NCBI RefSeq assembly: GCF_001904725.1
Contig: NZ_MRCE01000020.1
Location: 40,609-104,608, forward strand
Direction of reading: 5' to 3'
DNA length: 64,000 nt
From: Phormidium ambiguum IAM M-71
GTDB taxonomy: Bacteria; Cyanobacteriota; Cyanobacteriia; Cyanobacteriales; Aerosakkonemataceae
Under the pieces are notes generated by a model. That model worked only from the letters and a program-made list of their open reading frames with translations, did no database searches and was not told where the DNA came from. Position numbers and translations under genes: made by a program. Shown here piece after piece: positions 8,044 to 16,595 of this stretch. Position 1 is the stretch's first letter. Each line of letters opens with the position of its first letter.

Positions 8044-8271
8044 ATGCTTACTATCACGGTTTCCCACAATGCTGCTAACGTAGTTGGAATACTTTCTCAG
8101 CGTGCTATCAAGACTCTCAGACAAGCTGAATTTTGTATAGTCAAGCAAGAGGGCAATTATGGATTTACGGGCAGTTTAACGATTCCATTGTTACCTGAAG
8201 AAGGCTTGACTTGGCAAGGTGTGAAAAGCTGTTTAGAAAATTGTGGATATCAAGTGTTAATAGTTTGTTAG
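8044..8271 (+). CDS. Small hypothetical protein
   Basis: 75 residues, beginning MLTITVSHNAANVVGILS, with mixed strand-helix pattern and two Cys near the end (NCGYQVLIVC). No family is recognised. A good terminator follows its stop, so it is probably a single transcribed gene. It lies downstream of, and convergent to, the RDRP-like gene. Confidence 0.5.
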   Translation: MLTITVSHNAANVVGILSQRAIKTLRQAEFCIVKQEGNYGFTGSLTIPLLPEEGLTWQGVKSCLENCGYQVLIVC

Positions 8272-8285
8272 TTTTCACAAGTCTA

Positions 8286-8324
8286 TCCTGGCATGGCGTA
8301 AGAGCCTGCCGGGATTATTTTTTT
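8286..8324 (+). terminator. Rho-independent terminator
   Basis: Arms TCCTGGCA (8286-8293) and TGCCGGGA (8307-8314) pair with one G-U, followed by TTATTTTTTT. It lies just after the 75-residue gene. Confidence 0.65.
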
Positions 8325-8491
8325 ATTGGGCTTGGGCTGTCACTGTAAAGGTTGATGGTTCTTATGCAGAGCGCGATCGGGTAATGTGTTCTATTGCAGA
8401 TTATGGTTTGGCTATTCTCAAGGATAACTCTCCTGGAACTCTCAAAAATATCCAAAGAATGCCTGGAAAAGTCAGGATTATTGCAGCTTAA
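8325..8491 (+). pseudogene. Coding fragment without start codon
   Basis: An open plus-strand frame with natural-looking protein (WAVTVKVDGSYAERD, later DNSPGTLKNIQRM) ends at a TAA at 8489-8491. A terminator follows at 8511. No ATG, GTG or TTG is in frame near its beginning. It may be the surviving end of a gene, or a small gene with an unusual start. Confidence 0.35.
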
Positions 8492-8510
8492 CCAGAGAAA
8501 AACAATATTG

Positions 8511-8537
8511 ACCCAGGCTTTCGCTTGGGTTAATTTT
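8511..8537 (+). terminator. Rho-independent terminator
   Basis: ACCCAGGC and GCTTGGGT arms with a TTTC loop, then TAATTTTTTA. It sits between the start-less plus-strand fragment and the end of the convergent RDRP-like gene. Confidence 0.6.
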
Positions 8538-11500
8538 TTATCTTTCAATCTGTTTATTAAGAGCAGATTTTTTAGGCAACTGAATTTGATTAAGTCTGGC
8601 ATCAACTATTGGCTTAACTTTAGAAACAAAGTGCTCTACTTCAACTGATTTAATTCCATGAGTCTGTATCTCCTCCAGACTCGACGCTATAGGCAATGGT
8701 GTATAGCTACCTTCCTCATATCTCACCCTCATTTTGGGAATCTTTGCTTCAGTAAAACCATTGTCATACAGTGTCAGTTCGGATTTGCCTCGATCCCAAA
8801 CAGCCGTGTTAGATTTACCCACAGCGATCGCTCCTGTAGCAGTGGGTTTACCCTCCAAATAAAGGAAACTGTGGACAATAGGAGCGATCGCCTCTGTACG
8901 CTGTGCTTGTAACAACTGAGCTTGATTATACTCCTGTTGTAAAGCTACTGTTTGCGGTATAGGAACTACACTGCTTTGCAGAGTTTCTAGCACTACTTGC
9001 TGGTTATCCTGTGCTGCTGGGTATTGTTCTTCTTGTTGTGCGAAAGCAGACTCCATTAACTGCTCTTCACCACCTAAGTTTGTTTGTGTATCTTGTGCTT
9101 CTAACTCTACTGTTGAACTAGTAGCAGGAATAGACCACAATGTTTCATGTAATTTAGGCATCGATTCCAAGCATTCCAAATAGGTATTCGGTTTTCCTGA
9201 AGCTTGAAGTAGTTCACCGCACCGCTCAATCAACTGTTGATAAACTTCTGGTTTCACGGTATCGGGTTTAATAAAAAAGACTTCATAACCCCGTTGAGTT
9301 TCTGACCAAACTAAAGCCTCGTCAGGCGCTTGCTGCCATTCTACCCCCTGTGCAGAAAGCCAATTTGAAGTGCTCTCACTCAATCGTTTGTCTACTGACA
9401 ATCCTAAAGCAGGTTGTTCTAACAAACTTCCATTGGTGGAAAACCACTCGTGGTCTTCTTTAGTAAACAACAACGTTGGTAATTGAGTTAATTTTGTGCG
9501 AAATCCACGAGAATTTTCGAGAAGTTCGGAAGAAATTTGTGATTTCTGTTCGGTTTGAATTAGCTTTGTCCAATTCTCTGGATATTCTACACTCTCTGGA
9601 GCAACAGTGATAGTTGCAGTGGTGGAATTACTTGTTAATACAGCATTTTGAAATGTTTGTCCCTCAACTAACAAACCAGCTTTTGAGAGAGCTTCTTTGC
9701 TTTCTTTTTGGGTCAGTATGCCCACAACTTTCTCATCTATTAGAATAGCAGGTTCGGGCGATCGCTCTTTGAACCCCACAGTCACCGTAGCTGTTTGGTT
9801 ATGGAATGAGCTTGACCAGAAAGACTTTCCTAGTTTATTAATGCGGAAAGAATTACCGATAGCAGTAGTGGCAATAACGTGCGAACCAAAGCCTTTTCCT
9901 CGACTATTCAGTGTGACATCAATAGTTTTTCCATCTACCAAACGACCCGCTTTTTCTAGGATATTGATGCTGGCTTTATCCAATTCACCCAACACTTGAT
10001 TACCCACTTTAATTATTGGGATTGGTTCGGGTTTAACAAAACTAATTGTCACTGATGCTTGTTCACCCCGAAAAGCTCTTTGGGCAAAGCTATGCTGCTG
10101 AACTTTACCGATTTGAATTGCTGTGTTAATTCTCGGATGATTTAATTGAACTTGAATCGTGTGGCCTGGGTCAGGATTAACAGTGGCTAGTGCTTTTGTT
10201 CCTATGGGTAAATGGGCACTTCTCGACTCTATGGGAGCAAATTCTTTTTCTTCAATAAACACTAAGGGACGATTGTAACGAGGATGTTCTGCTGGTAAAT
10301 CCTGACGTACTTGGATTTGTACTGGTAATAAATCATCCTGCTTCCATTCTCTACCAAAATGTTGATTAGACTCGGCAGCATTAATTCCAGTGACGGTGAG
10401 TTTTGTAAATTGAAGTTGTTCTAATTGTTCAATTACTTGTTCGGGGAAAGCAGCAAAGGAGAAGTTGGATATTTTATATTCTTGACTAGAGTTGTTTTCT
10501 GATTGCTCTTTTGACTTTTCTTCAAAACCTCTGCTTGTCCCTAAATGCCAACAGGCAGATGCCATTGCCAGTTTTTGCTCTTCAGGAATACTACTGTTAA
10601 ATTCGCTCAGGAAATCATAAGCGAATTTAAACATCAACTTTACCTGTCTTTGTGATAAAGGTGATGCTACTTCAACTGATACATTTTTAGTAATCAATCC
10701 CTCGCCCGAATGAATTTTTTTAATAGCTTCCTCTTGTAAAACTGACTTCAGTGTTTGCCGTGAATGTTCGCATAAAGTTCCCAAGGGCAGAAACTTTGAG
10801 CTACCATCTTCATTACTTTGTCCTTCCACTTCTGCTAACACTTTCCACCGATGACTTTTTTGATGAAAGCCTTTTTTGTTTTCAACTAACTTGATATTTA
10901 AATGCTCTCCTCGTTCTCCTATTTTTTTTAAATCTCCATTTTCTCCAAATAAGGCTGGGTGCTTGTACTGAGTTAAGTTACTAACTTCTATTGCCATACC
11001 TTTTTGAGTGAGTACTTTTAAAACTGGCCCTTTTTCGGTTTTTAAGCGTTGGTTTTGAATTGAAGCAGCGTTAAATAGTTCATCGAACTTGACTTTAGTA
11101 GCCTCAGCTTGTTTGAGTTGTTCTTCTGTATAACTGGGGGGAAATAGGTCGCGAAACTGTACTGTTGGACGTGATTCTAACGGATTGGCTTCATAAATTT
11201 CATTAACTTGCTGAATTATTAGTTCTCTTGGACTTAAACCATTAGTAGAAATTCCTGTTTCTAAAAAAACGTCATGTTGTTTTTTGTCTTTAATGTATTC
11301 AACATTTCGATGTAGCAGTCGAGAATTTTCTTTAACTACATCCAAATCGGGAGCGCGATTACTTTTGAAAATATCCACTGCTATCTGGTTTTGATATCCC
11401 GCTTCACTTACCATTTCGTGATACATTTTTCGATTCAGTAGCAGCGCTCTTTCAATAAGTTCTGGAGTTAATTCTCTTTGATTAGCTATCTGAGCAAACT

Positions 11501-13286
11501 GAATAATATAGTCTCGATATTGAGGTTTTATTGGCAGAGAATTACGCGGATTACTTTCTTGAGCAATCAGTTGGTTGTAGTGGCTACCAACTGTTTTCAC
11601 ATAATCTATTTTTTGGGAGATACTTCCGTATTGTTGTAGTAAGTCTATTTCTGATTCTAAAGCTTCTATGGCTGTGGCATGGTTGTTAATTACGCCTACG
11701 GATATTCCATCTGACATGAAGATAGCTATTTCTTCAAATGCTTTATCTGGAGGAAATGATGCTTTTTCTTCTTTTTTGATGGGTGAGTAGGCATTTTCTG
11801 GTAGGTTTCGCTTTTTCACTTCTTGAGTGAAGTTTGGATATTTACTGGCTATTTCTGTACCAATTGTGTCGCCATCAAAGTCTCTTCCTTGACGTTCTGA
11901 TTCGGTTTCTGCTGGCACGATTTCATCAGTTTCAATACCTTGCGAACGCAAGGCTTCTATTCTTTGGGCAATCCGTTCTCTGGTTTCGTCGTTGACTACT
12001 ACCACTCCTACTAGAGGTTTTCCATTGGGGTCTAGTACGTCAGCGACGTATTTATTTTTGTTAATGCACATCCCGTTGGAATTGAGATATGGTGAGCGAA
12101 AGTTTAAGATTTCTTCGCCTTCGGGAAATCTCATATCGCAGATTTCACCACTGATTAATTCTTTACTCGGTATAATCATGGCACGATTGAATTTTAGGCT
12201 TTTTCCTAAAGCTAAATCTCGCCATTGATTTTGCATAAAACGTTCTAGTTCATCTACTACTTTTTGGGATGATAGTAATTGACAGTGACTCTCTAGATCG
12301 GCTTTAATTAGACGATACATCATTGGGTCTTGTTGTTCGGCTGTTTCTGATTCTGAAGTGTCGTTTTCTTCTCCATTTTCTTCAATTTTCAGTTGTCTGG
12401 TTTTTTGGAATTTTTCGTAGGCTTCGCAGTAGCGTTGTGCTACTTTTCTGGGATCTTTTTGAATGTTCGCTAATAATAGTGCTTCTGTTTCGATTTGACG
12501 CAGAAAGTCTTTTATGCCAAATGGCGCACAATCCAGTGTTTGGGAAATTGCTACTAAGGAAGACTGGGAACGGTCTTTTTCACCTATAAATATCATTTGG
12601 TTGCTGTATAGTCCAGGTCGAATTGGGTGATTTTTTTTGTCTCCTCCTTTAAATGATGATGTAGGTATAATTAGATCTATTTTGCTGTTGATTTCTAGTT
12701 TAATTGGTAGTGAGTTCAGGTTTAATGGTGCTACTGTTCCTTTGCCAAACCGACCAGATAATTCTCCTTCTAAACATCCTAGTCGATGTTGAATTACATT
12801 CGATACTGTTTCACTCAGTTCTGTTGCTAGTTCTGGTGAGATTTTCCCATGACAATCTCCTACTAATCGCCATGCATAGTCGTTAGGAAGTATCTCTCCG
12901 TTTTCCCCTGTTATATCGTCTACAATTAAAATATTCACCCGCTGGTTTACAGCATTTTGGCAAGCCCCGATAAAGATGCTACCATAAGCACCCCGGTCTT
13001 TTCTGTCTGGACAAATGGCTTCTATTTTTTCTAAATATTTTGCAGGTCCATAAACTAATCGACCTCCGCTAGATAGTAGTAAGATGTGGTTTTCTGGATG
13101 ATTATATAAGTCTTCGGGCGCACTATTTTCATCTATATGACCGAAGGAAAAGTCGTTTGTTGCTTCAGGGAAAAATGCTTCTAGTAGGGTATTTTCCAGT
13201 TCTTCTGTTAAAATCCCACTGGGGTCTGATGAATTTTCTATCCATTGGTTTAATCTGGTATCGAAGTGTTTAAATACTAGTGTCAT
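8538..13286 (-). CDS. Large RDRP/QDE-1-like two-barrel nucleic-acid polymerase homologue
   Basis: 1582 residues. DFDGD at 469-473 (context RQGRDFDGDTIG) is the metal-binding signature of the second double-psi barrel in cellular RNA polymerases, QDE-1/eukaryotic RDRPs and phage single-subunit enzymes such as YonO. Flanks agree. SGRFGKGTVAP (177-187) resembles the 'RFGG-KG-V' start of the first barrel in RDRPs. IPTSSFKGG (207-215) resembles 'RPSM-KF'. RPGLYSNQMIFI (223-234) resembles 'PCYLNRQLITLL'. IFMSDGISVGVINNHATAIEA (522-542) resembles the post-barrel 'YMVNDSLGIISNAHVVFAD' helix. Residues after about 700 are a long unknown extension with two similar beta modules (about 1090-1135 and 1178-1222). 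It could make RNA on the plasmid. The ATG at 13286 is used; the divergent acidic gene starts within 20 bases. The family call is by motif comparison from memory. Confidence 0.75.
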   Translation of the reverse strand: MTLVFKHFDTRLNQWIENSSDPSGILTEELENTLLEAFFPEATNDFSFGHIDENSAPEDLYNHPENHILLLSSGGRLVYGPAKYLEKIEAICPDRKDRGAYGSIFIGACQNAVNQRVNILIVDDITGENGEILPNDYAWRLVGDCHGKISPELATELSETVSNVIQHRLGCLEGELSGRFGKGTVAPLNLNSLPIKLEINSKIDLIIPTSSFKGGDKKNHPIRPGLYSNQMIFIGEKDRSQSSLVAISQTLDCAPFGIKDFLRQIETEALLLANIQKDPRKVAQRYCEAYEKFQKTRQLKIEENGEENDTSESETAEQQDPMMYRLIKADLESHCQLLSSQKVVDELERFMQNQWRDLALGKSLKFNRAMIIPSKELISGEICDMRFPEGEEILNFRSPYLNSNGMCINKNKYVADVLDPNGKPLVGVVVVNDETRERIAQRIEALRSQGIETDEIVPAETESERQGRDFDGDTIGTEIASKYPNFTQEVKKRNLPENAYSPIKKEEKASFPPDKAFEEIAIFMSDGISVGVINNHATAIEALESEIDLLQQYGSISQKIDYVKTVGSHYNQLIAQESNPRNSLPIKPQYRDYIIQFAQIANQRELTPELIERALLLNRKMYHEMVSEAGYQNQIAVDIFKSNRAPDLDVVKENSRLLHRNVEYIKDKKQHDVFLETGISTNGLSPRELIIQQVNEIYEANPLESRPTVQFRDLFPPSYTEEQLKQAEATKVKFDELFNAASIQNQRLKTEKGPVLKVLTQKGMAIEVSNLTQYKHPALFGENGDLKKIGERGEHLNIKLVENKKGFHQKSHRWKVLAEVEGQSNEDGSSKFLPLGTLCEHSRQTLKSVLQEEAIKKIHSGEGLITKNVSVEVASPLSQRQVKLMFKFAYDFLSEFNSSIPEEQKLAMASACWHLGTSRGFEEKSKEQSENNSSQEYKISNFSFAAFPEQVIEQLEQLQFTKLTVTGINAAESNQHFGREWKQDDLLPVQIQVRQDLPAEHPRYNRPLVFIEEKEFAPIESRSAHLPIGTKALATVNPDPGHTIQVQLNHPRINTAIQIGKVQQHSFAQRAFRGEQASVTISFVKPEPIPIIKVGNQVLGELDKASINILEKAGRLVDGKTIDVTLNSRGKGFGSHVIATTAIGNSFRINKLGKSFWSSSFHNQTATVTVGFKERSPEPAILIDEKVVGILTQKESKEALSKAGLLVEGQTFQNAVLTSNSTTATITVAPESVEYPENWTKLIQTEQKSQISSELLENSRGFRTKLTQLPTLLFTKEDHEWFSTNGSLLEQPALGLSVDKRLSESTSNWLSAQGVEWQQAPDEALVWSETQRGYEVFFIKPDTVKPEVYQQLIERCGELLQASGKPNTYLECLESMPKLHETLWSIPATSSTVELEAQDTQTNLGGEEQLMESAFAQQEEQYPAAQDNQQVVLETLQSSVVPIPQTVALQQEYNQAQLLQAQRTEAIAPIVHSFLYLEGKPTATGAIAVGKSNTAVWDRGKSELTLYDNGFTEAKIPKMRVRYEEGSYTPLPIASSLEEIQTHGIKSVEVEHFVSKVKPIVDARLNQIQLPKKSALNKQIER

Positions 13287-13299
13287 GGCGGTAAGTACT

Positions 13300-13596
13300 A
13301 TGATGAATTCTGATTTTTTGTCTCCGTTTGAGCGGGAGTTTGCTTTGGATGCAAATCTAGATGAGGATTATGTTGAGGGTTTGGTTATTCAGGGTTATTC
13401 TTATGACCAAATCCTTAGACAAACCGAAGCTCTCCGTAATCGCATTCCCTTGGATGAGTTGCCTTTAGATATGGATGCTGAAGATTATTACGACTATCTC
13501 ACTGGTGGTTATGATTCCTTGGAAAATGATGAGGAAATGGAACCAGAATTAGTTGAATATGTCTATCTCGACCCCAATGCTCCAGATGATTTTTAA
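13300..13596 (+). CDS. Very acidic small protein divergent from the polymerase-like gene
   Basis: 98 residues from the ATG at 13300. An in-frame ATG at 13285 would overlap the divergent gene's start codon and is less likely; neither has a clear ribosome site. The protein is rich in Asp, Glu and Tyr (LDEDYVEG, MDAEDYYDYLTGGYDSLENDEEMEPELVEY in two parts), with a helical middle (SYDQILRQTEALRNRI). Such composition is seen in DNA-mimic proteins and in small polymerase-binding regulators. The head-to-head position suggests a functional link to the polymerase-like protein, but no family is recognised. A terminator follows. Confidence 0.65.
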   Translation: MMNSDFLSPFEREFALDANLDEDYVEGLVIQGYSYDQILRQTEALRNRIPLDELPLDMDAEDYYDYLTGGYDSLENDEEMEPELVEYVYLDPNAPDDF

Positions 13597-13601
13597 CTTT
13601 G

Positions 13602-13633
13602 AAAGCGGCCTGTAAAGGTCGCTTTATTTTTAA
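13602..13633 (+). terminator. Rho-independent terminator of the acidic protein gene
   Basis: AAAGCGGCC (13602-13610) and GGTCGCTTT (13617-13625) pair with one G-U, followed by ATTTTTAA. Confidence 0.75.
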
Positions 13634-13738
13634 TCTTTTACTACAGAAATGGCTCTGGCAAATCATTAGTATCAGCAACAACGCTATGCGCTCATTGCAG
13701 AATCAATACCAAAGCCATATCTGTATGGGAAAATAGCA

Positions 13739-14515
13739 TCAAATAATGAGATCGGCAAACGAAGCTACCTCTGGTGCAGCAAGTTTGATGATCTGTCCTT
13801 CTTTATAAGGAACTCTATCAATTATTTGAAACTCGCAAGGGCAACCTCTTTGTTCTACTAAAGTATCTAAGTCGCTGTTACCATAAACCTCAAATTCCTC
13901 CCCATTTGGATCTTGGATTAAGTAACGCCACCGCAGTCGCTCAAAAGTAGTACTTTTCCCAGTTTTCTTCAATACTTTGTAAATCAAACTATCCTCTAAA
14001 TCGCGCAAAGGAACAGTAGGATGTGGCACCGATGCTAACAATTTAGGAATAGGCGCACCTACCCCTTTTTTAATCCCTATTTTCCGTTCTTTTTCCGGTA
14101 AACGCAAATCTTCGTTATAAGCAGATGAACGAGATAAATCAATCCGCAACTCAATATCTCCGATGAGAATATCCTGATACCCTTCATAGCCAGTTTCGTA
14201 TTTGATGAATTTAAAACCTTCGATTGCTTGAAATTGAGTATCAAAAATCCCAGCCTTACTGTCATCATCGAGGTAGACAGTTAAAGTATTGCTGTAATAT
14301 CTCTGTTCCCCTTCTTCAGTAGTCGCTCCATTAATACGAATTAAGGCACATTCATCCGGTAAAATTGACAAGCTTGTTTCGATCGCCTTCAACTGAGCAA
14401 CGGTAATATATACCGCTTCACCAGTTAAATCTATCTTACTTGTTACGTGCTGATTTCGCTTAAATTGTTCGGCAATTTGCTGCAAATTAATTGATTTTTT
14501 GGACGAACTAATCAT
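13739..14515 (-). CDS. Hypothetical plasmid protein
   Basis: 258 residues, mostly alternating strands and short helices, without Cys pairs or membrane segments. It contains GAPIPKLLASVPHPTVPL and a C-terminal EFEVYGNSDLDTLVEQRGCPCEFQI with one CPC. No family is recognised. It is a single minus-strand gene between the acidic gene and the MobD-like gene, with a palindrome just upstream of its start (14540-14555) that may be its operator. Confidence 0.6.
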   Translation of the reverse strand: MISSSKKSINLQQIAEQFKRNQHVTSKIDLTGEAVYITVAQLKAIETSLSILPDECALIRINGATTEEGEQRYYSNTLTVYLDDDSKAGIFDTQFQAIEGFKFIKYETGYEGYQDILIGDIELRIDLSRSSAYNEDLRLPEKERKIGIKKGVGAPIPKLLASVPHPTVPLRDLEDSLIYKVLKKTGKSTTFERLRWRYLIQDPNGEEFEVYGNSDLDTLVEQRGCPCEFQIIDRVPYKEGQIIKLAAPEVASFADLII

Positions 14516-14829
14516 TGTGACTCCTTTAGATGCGAGCAGTTAGGTTTTTACCTAATCAGCTAATAGTGCATTCGAGTTACTGGAAAAACTGCTTTCTTTA
14601 TCCCAATATTCGCGCCATACCTACAGGTGAGCATCTAACTGAAGAAAGTAACTTTAGCTAGTAGGAAAAGTGCCGATTTAATAGTCAAGGTAGAGTTCAT
14701 CTCTATCTTTTGTTAGAAACGCTAACACTTATACTTTAATTAAGTTACTTACCAAAGGAACAAGGTTTTTTTTGGTGAAAATGGCATAAATAAAAGAGTG
14801 AAATTGTATTCAATGCTGTTACAAACACT
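14516..14829. promoter_or_regulatory. Divergent intergenic region with candidate operator
   Basis: 314 bases between divergent genes. TTAGGT (14540-14545) and ACCTAA (14550-14555) form a perfect inverted repeat with TTTT between them, about 25 bases upstream of the minus-strand gene. The rest is AT-rich and should hold the promoter of the MobD-like gene. No coding sequence seen. Confidence 0.4.
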
Positions 14830-15828
14830 ATGCCTCGCAGGTCAAGCTCAAAAAATAAGGCGGAGAGCAAAACAATGTCGGAAATTCAAGTTGGCGATCG
14901 CATCAATAACCAAGCAAGTTTAGAAGCTCATACTAATCAGCCGGAAGTTGTCGCACCCGCAGTAGGAAAAGAAAAAATTGTCGTACATATCAGCGGTGGT
15001 GAAATTGGTGGAATCGGAAAATCAACGGTAGGAAAAACTATCGTTTATTACTATCAAAAGAAAGAACAACAAGTGATTGTGGTGGATTGCGATCGCACCA
15101 ATCCCGATGTATGGAATATGTACCAAAAAAATGAAGTAGAAGCAGCGCACCGCTTAGAATTAAGCGATAATACCGATCGCGAAGATGCAGCAGATGAAAT
15201 TTTGAACTGGGCAGCTGCTAAACAATTACCAGTTTTAGTTAATCTCCCTGCTCAAGCAGATACAAATATCCGTGCTTGGCTCGATCGTACTGTTTTACCG
15301 CTCATACAACTACCTGAAGAAGAGAAGGATGTGGAAATTCAAATCAACTATTGGTTTGTCACAAATGGATTTAAAGAAAGTATCGATTTATTTTTAAATT
15401 CTTTGTGGCATTATGGAGGACATATTCAACATATTTTAGTGCGAAATTTAGGCATAGCCAGCAATTGGGAAAATCTTGATAATGACCTTAATTTGACACA
15501 TCTTACTCAGAAGATTATTCGTTTACCATTAGCTACAAAAAATCAGGCAATTATCGAAAAACCGGAAATTGCTAAAAAAGATAGAAGTATCAAAGATGTA
15601 GATGAAACTGGTCATAAAATTTTACCAATTATTCAAATGGAATTTCCTCGACTAGCCAAGAGAGAACGTGATAAATTAAACGCAGAAGGTATTTCATTTA
15701 GGGAAGCTTTATCGGCTAGCACAAACGGCAACGGCAGAAAAGTTTGGCCTGTATGGGAACGAAGCCGACTGTATAATTTTATCACAGATGCAGTAACTGT
15801 ATTTGCAGAAACGGGAGTCCTGCCATGA
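14830..15828 (+). CDS. ParA/MobD-like P-loop ATPase
   Basis: 332 residues. A disordered lead is followed by VVHISGGEIGGIGKSTVGKT with a deviant Walker A (GGEIGGIGKST, 56-66), and by VIVVDCDRTNPDVW (Walker A'/B region). The VTNGFKESIDLFLNSL and HILVRNLGI strands are typical of MobD-like ParA homologues on mobilisable cyanobacterial and proteobacterial plasmids. The role is probably in plasmid transfer or positioning. A second start (MSEIQVGD, 14875) is possible. The stop overlaps the next start by four bases (ATGA), so the two genes are coupled. Confidence 0.7.
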   Translation: MPRRSSSKNKAESKTMSEIQVGDRINNQASLEAHTNQPEVVAPAVGKEKIVVHISGGEIGGIGKSTVGKTIVYYYQKKEQQVIVVDCDRTNPDVWNMYQKNEVEAAHRLELSDNTDREDAADEILNWAAAKQLPVLVNLPAQADTNIRAWLDRTVLPLIQLPEEEKDVEIQINYWFVTNGFKESIDLFLNSLWHYGGHIQHILVRNLGIASNWENLDNDLNLTHLTQKIIRLPLATKNQAIIEKPEIAKKDRSIKDVDETGHKILPIIQMEFPRLAKRERDKLNAEGISFREALSASTNGNGRKVWPVWERSRLYNFITDAVTVFAETGVLP

Positions 15829-16490
15829 CCCAATCTGTAATAAAACCGGAAGATTTTCCATTACTCAAGCGATTGTTAAAAGATAAATCAGAAGATTTTC
15901 AACAAAAGGTTTGGGATTATGTAGCTTTAACCGATCTGCAACCTGACGATCCGGGAATAATTTTTCCCATTTTATTGGGGCAGTTGCAATTACTACTCTC
16001 TGAAACTCCTGACACCTTAGAACGTATGTTCAAAGACGGTTCTGCTGAATTAAAACAATCGTTGGAGTTATCCGAACGGGTACTAATTGCACGGCAAAAA
16101 AAGGCGATCGCAGATGCAGCTTTAGCCGTAATTCGGGAAGCACGCTCCGAGGCTAAGAAAAAGGAACATTTACAACCTTGGAGTACTATAGCCCTTGCAT
16201 CTGGTTGCCTTGCAGGAATATTGGGGTTAGGATTCTTTCTTGGAACGACAATTTCTCCTTTTCTGCAAGGTGGATATGTTGAAAATATGCGAATAACTGC
16301 TGATAGAGCAGCAACCCTAAAATGGGCTGAATCAAATGAGGGAAAAAAAGCTAGAGAGGTTTTCAGCCTAAACGCACAATATTTAAATTCATGCGAGAAA
16401 GATGTTCAGCGTTTAGGGTTGACACTGACTTTCAATGGAGTTGAAAAAAAGTCCGGTTTTTGTTTACTTTGGATCAAAAATCCCAATTAA
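15825..16490 (+). CDS. Membrane-anchored hypothetical protein (DUF6753-like)
   Basis: 221 residues. A helical cytoplasmic part (1-115) includes a charged coiled coil (SERVLIARQKKAIADAALAVIREARSEAKKKE in sections). One membrane segment (about 124-148, IALASGCLAGILGLGFFLGT) and a short outer domain with two Cys follow. It overlaps the MobD-like gene by four bases and is probably its membrane partner. The layout resembles the DUF6753 family of cyanobacterial plasmids; that name is from memory and uncertain. Confidence 0.6.
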   Translation: MTQSVIKPEDFPLLKRLLKDKSEDFQQKVWDYVALTDLQPDDPGIIFPILLGQLQLLLSETPDTLERMFKDGSAELKQSLELSERVLIARQKKAIADAALAVIREARSEAKKKEHLQPWSTIALASGCLAGILGLGFFLGTTISPFLQGGYVENMRITADRAATLKWAESNEGKKAREVFSLNAQYLNSCEKDVQRLGLTLTFNGVEKKSGFCLLWIKNPN

Positions 16491-16595
16491 TCCTATTAGA
16501 TGACCAAAGAAGGGCAGAAGGCAGAAGGTTGAAAAATTTATTTCCCTCTGCCAACAGCTTTTAAACCTCTAACTTTATTCTACGAAAAATGCTTT

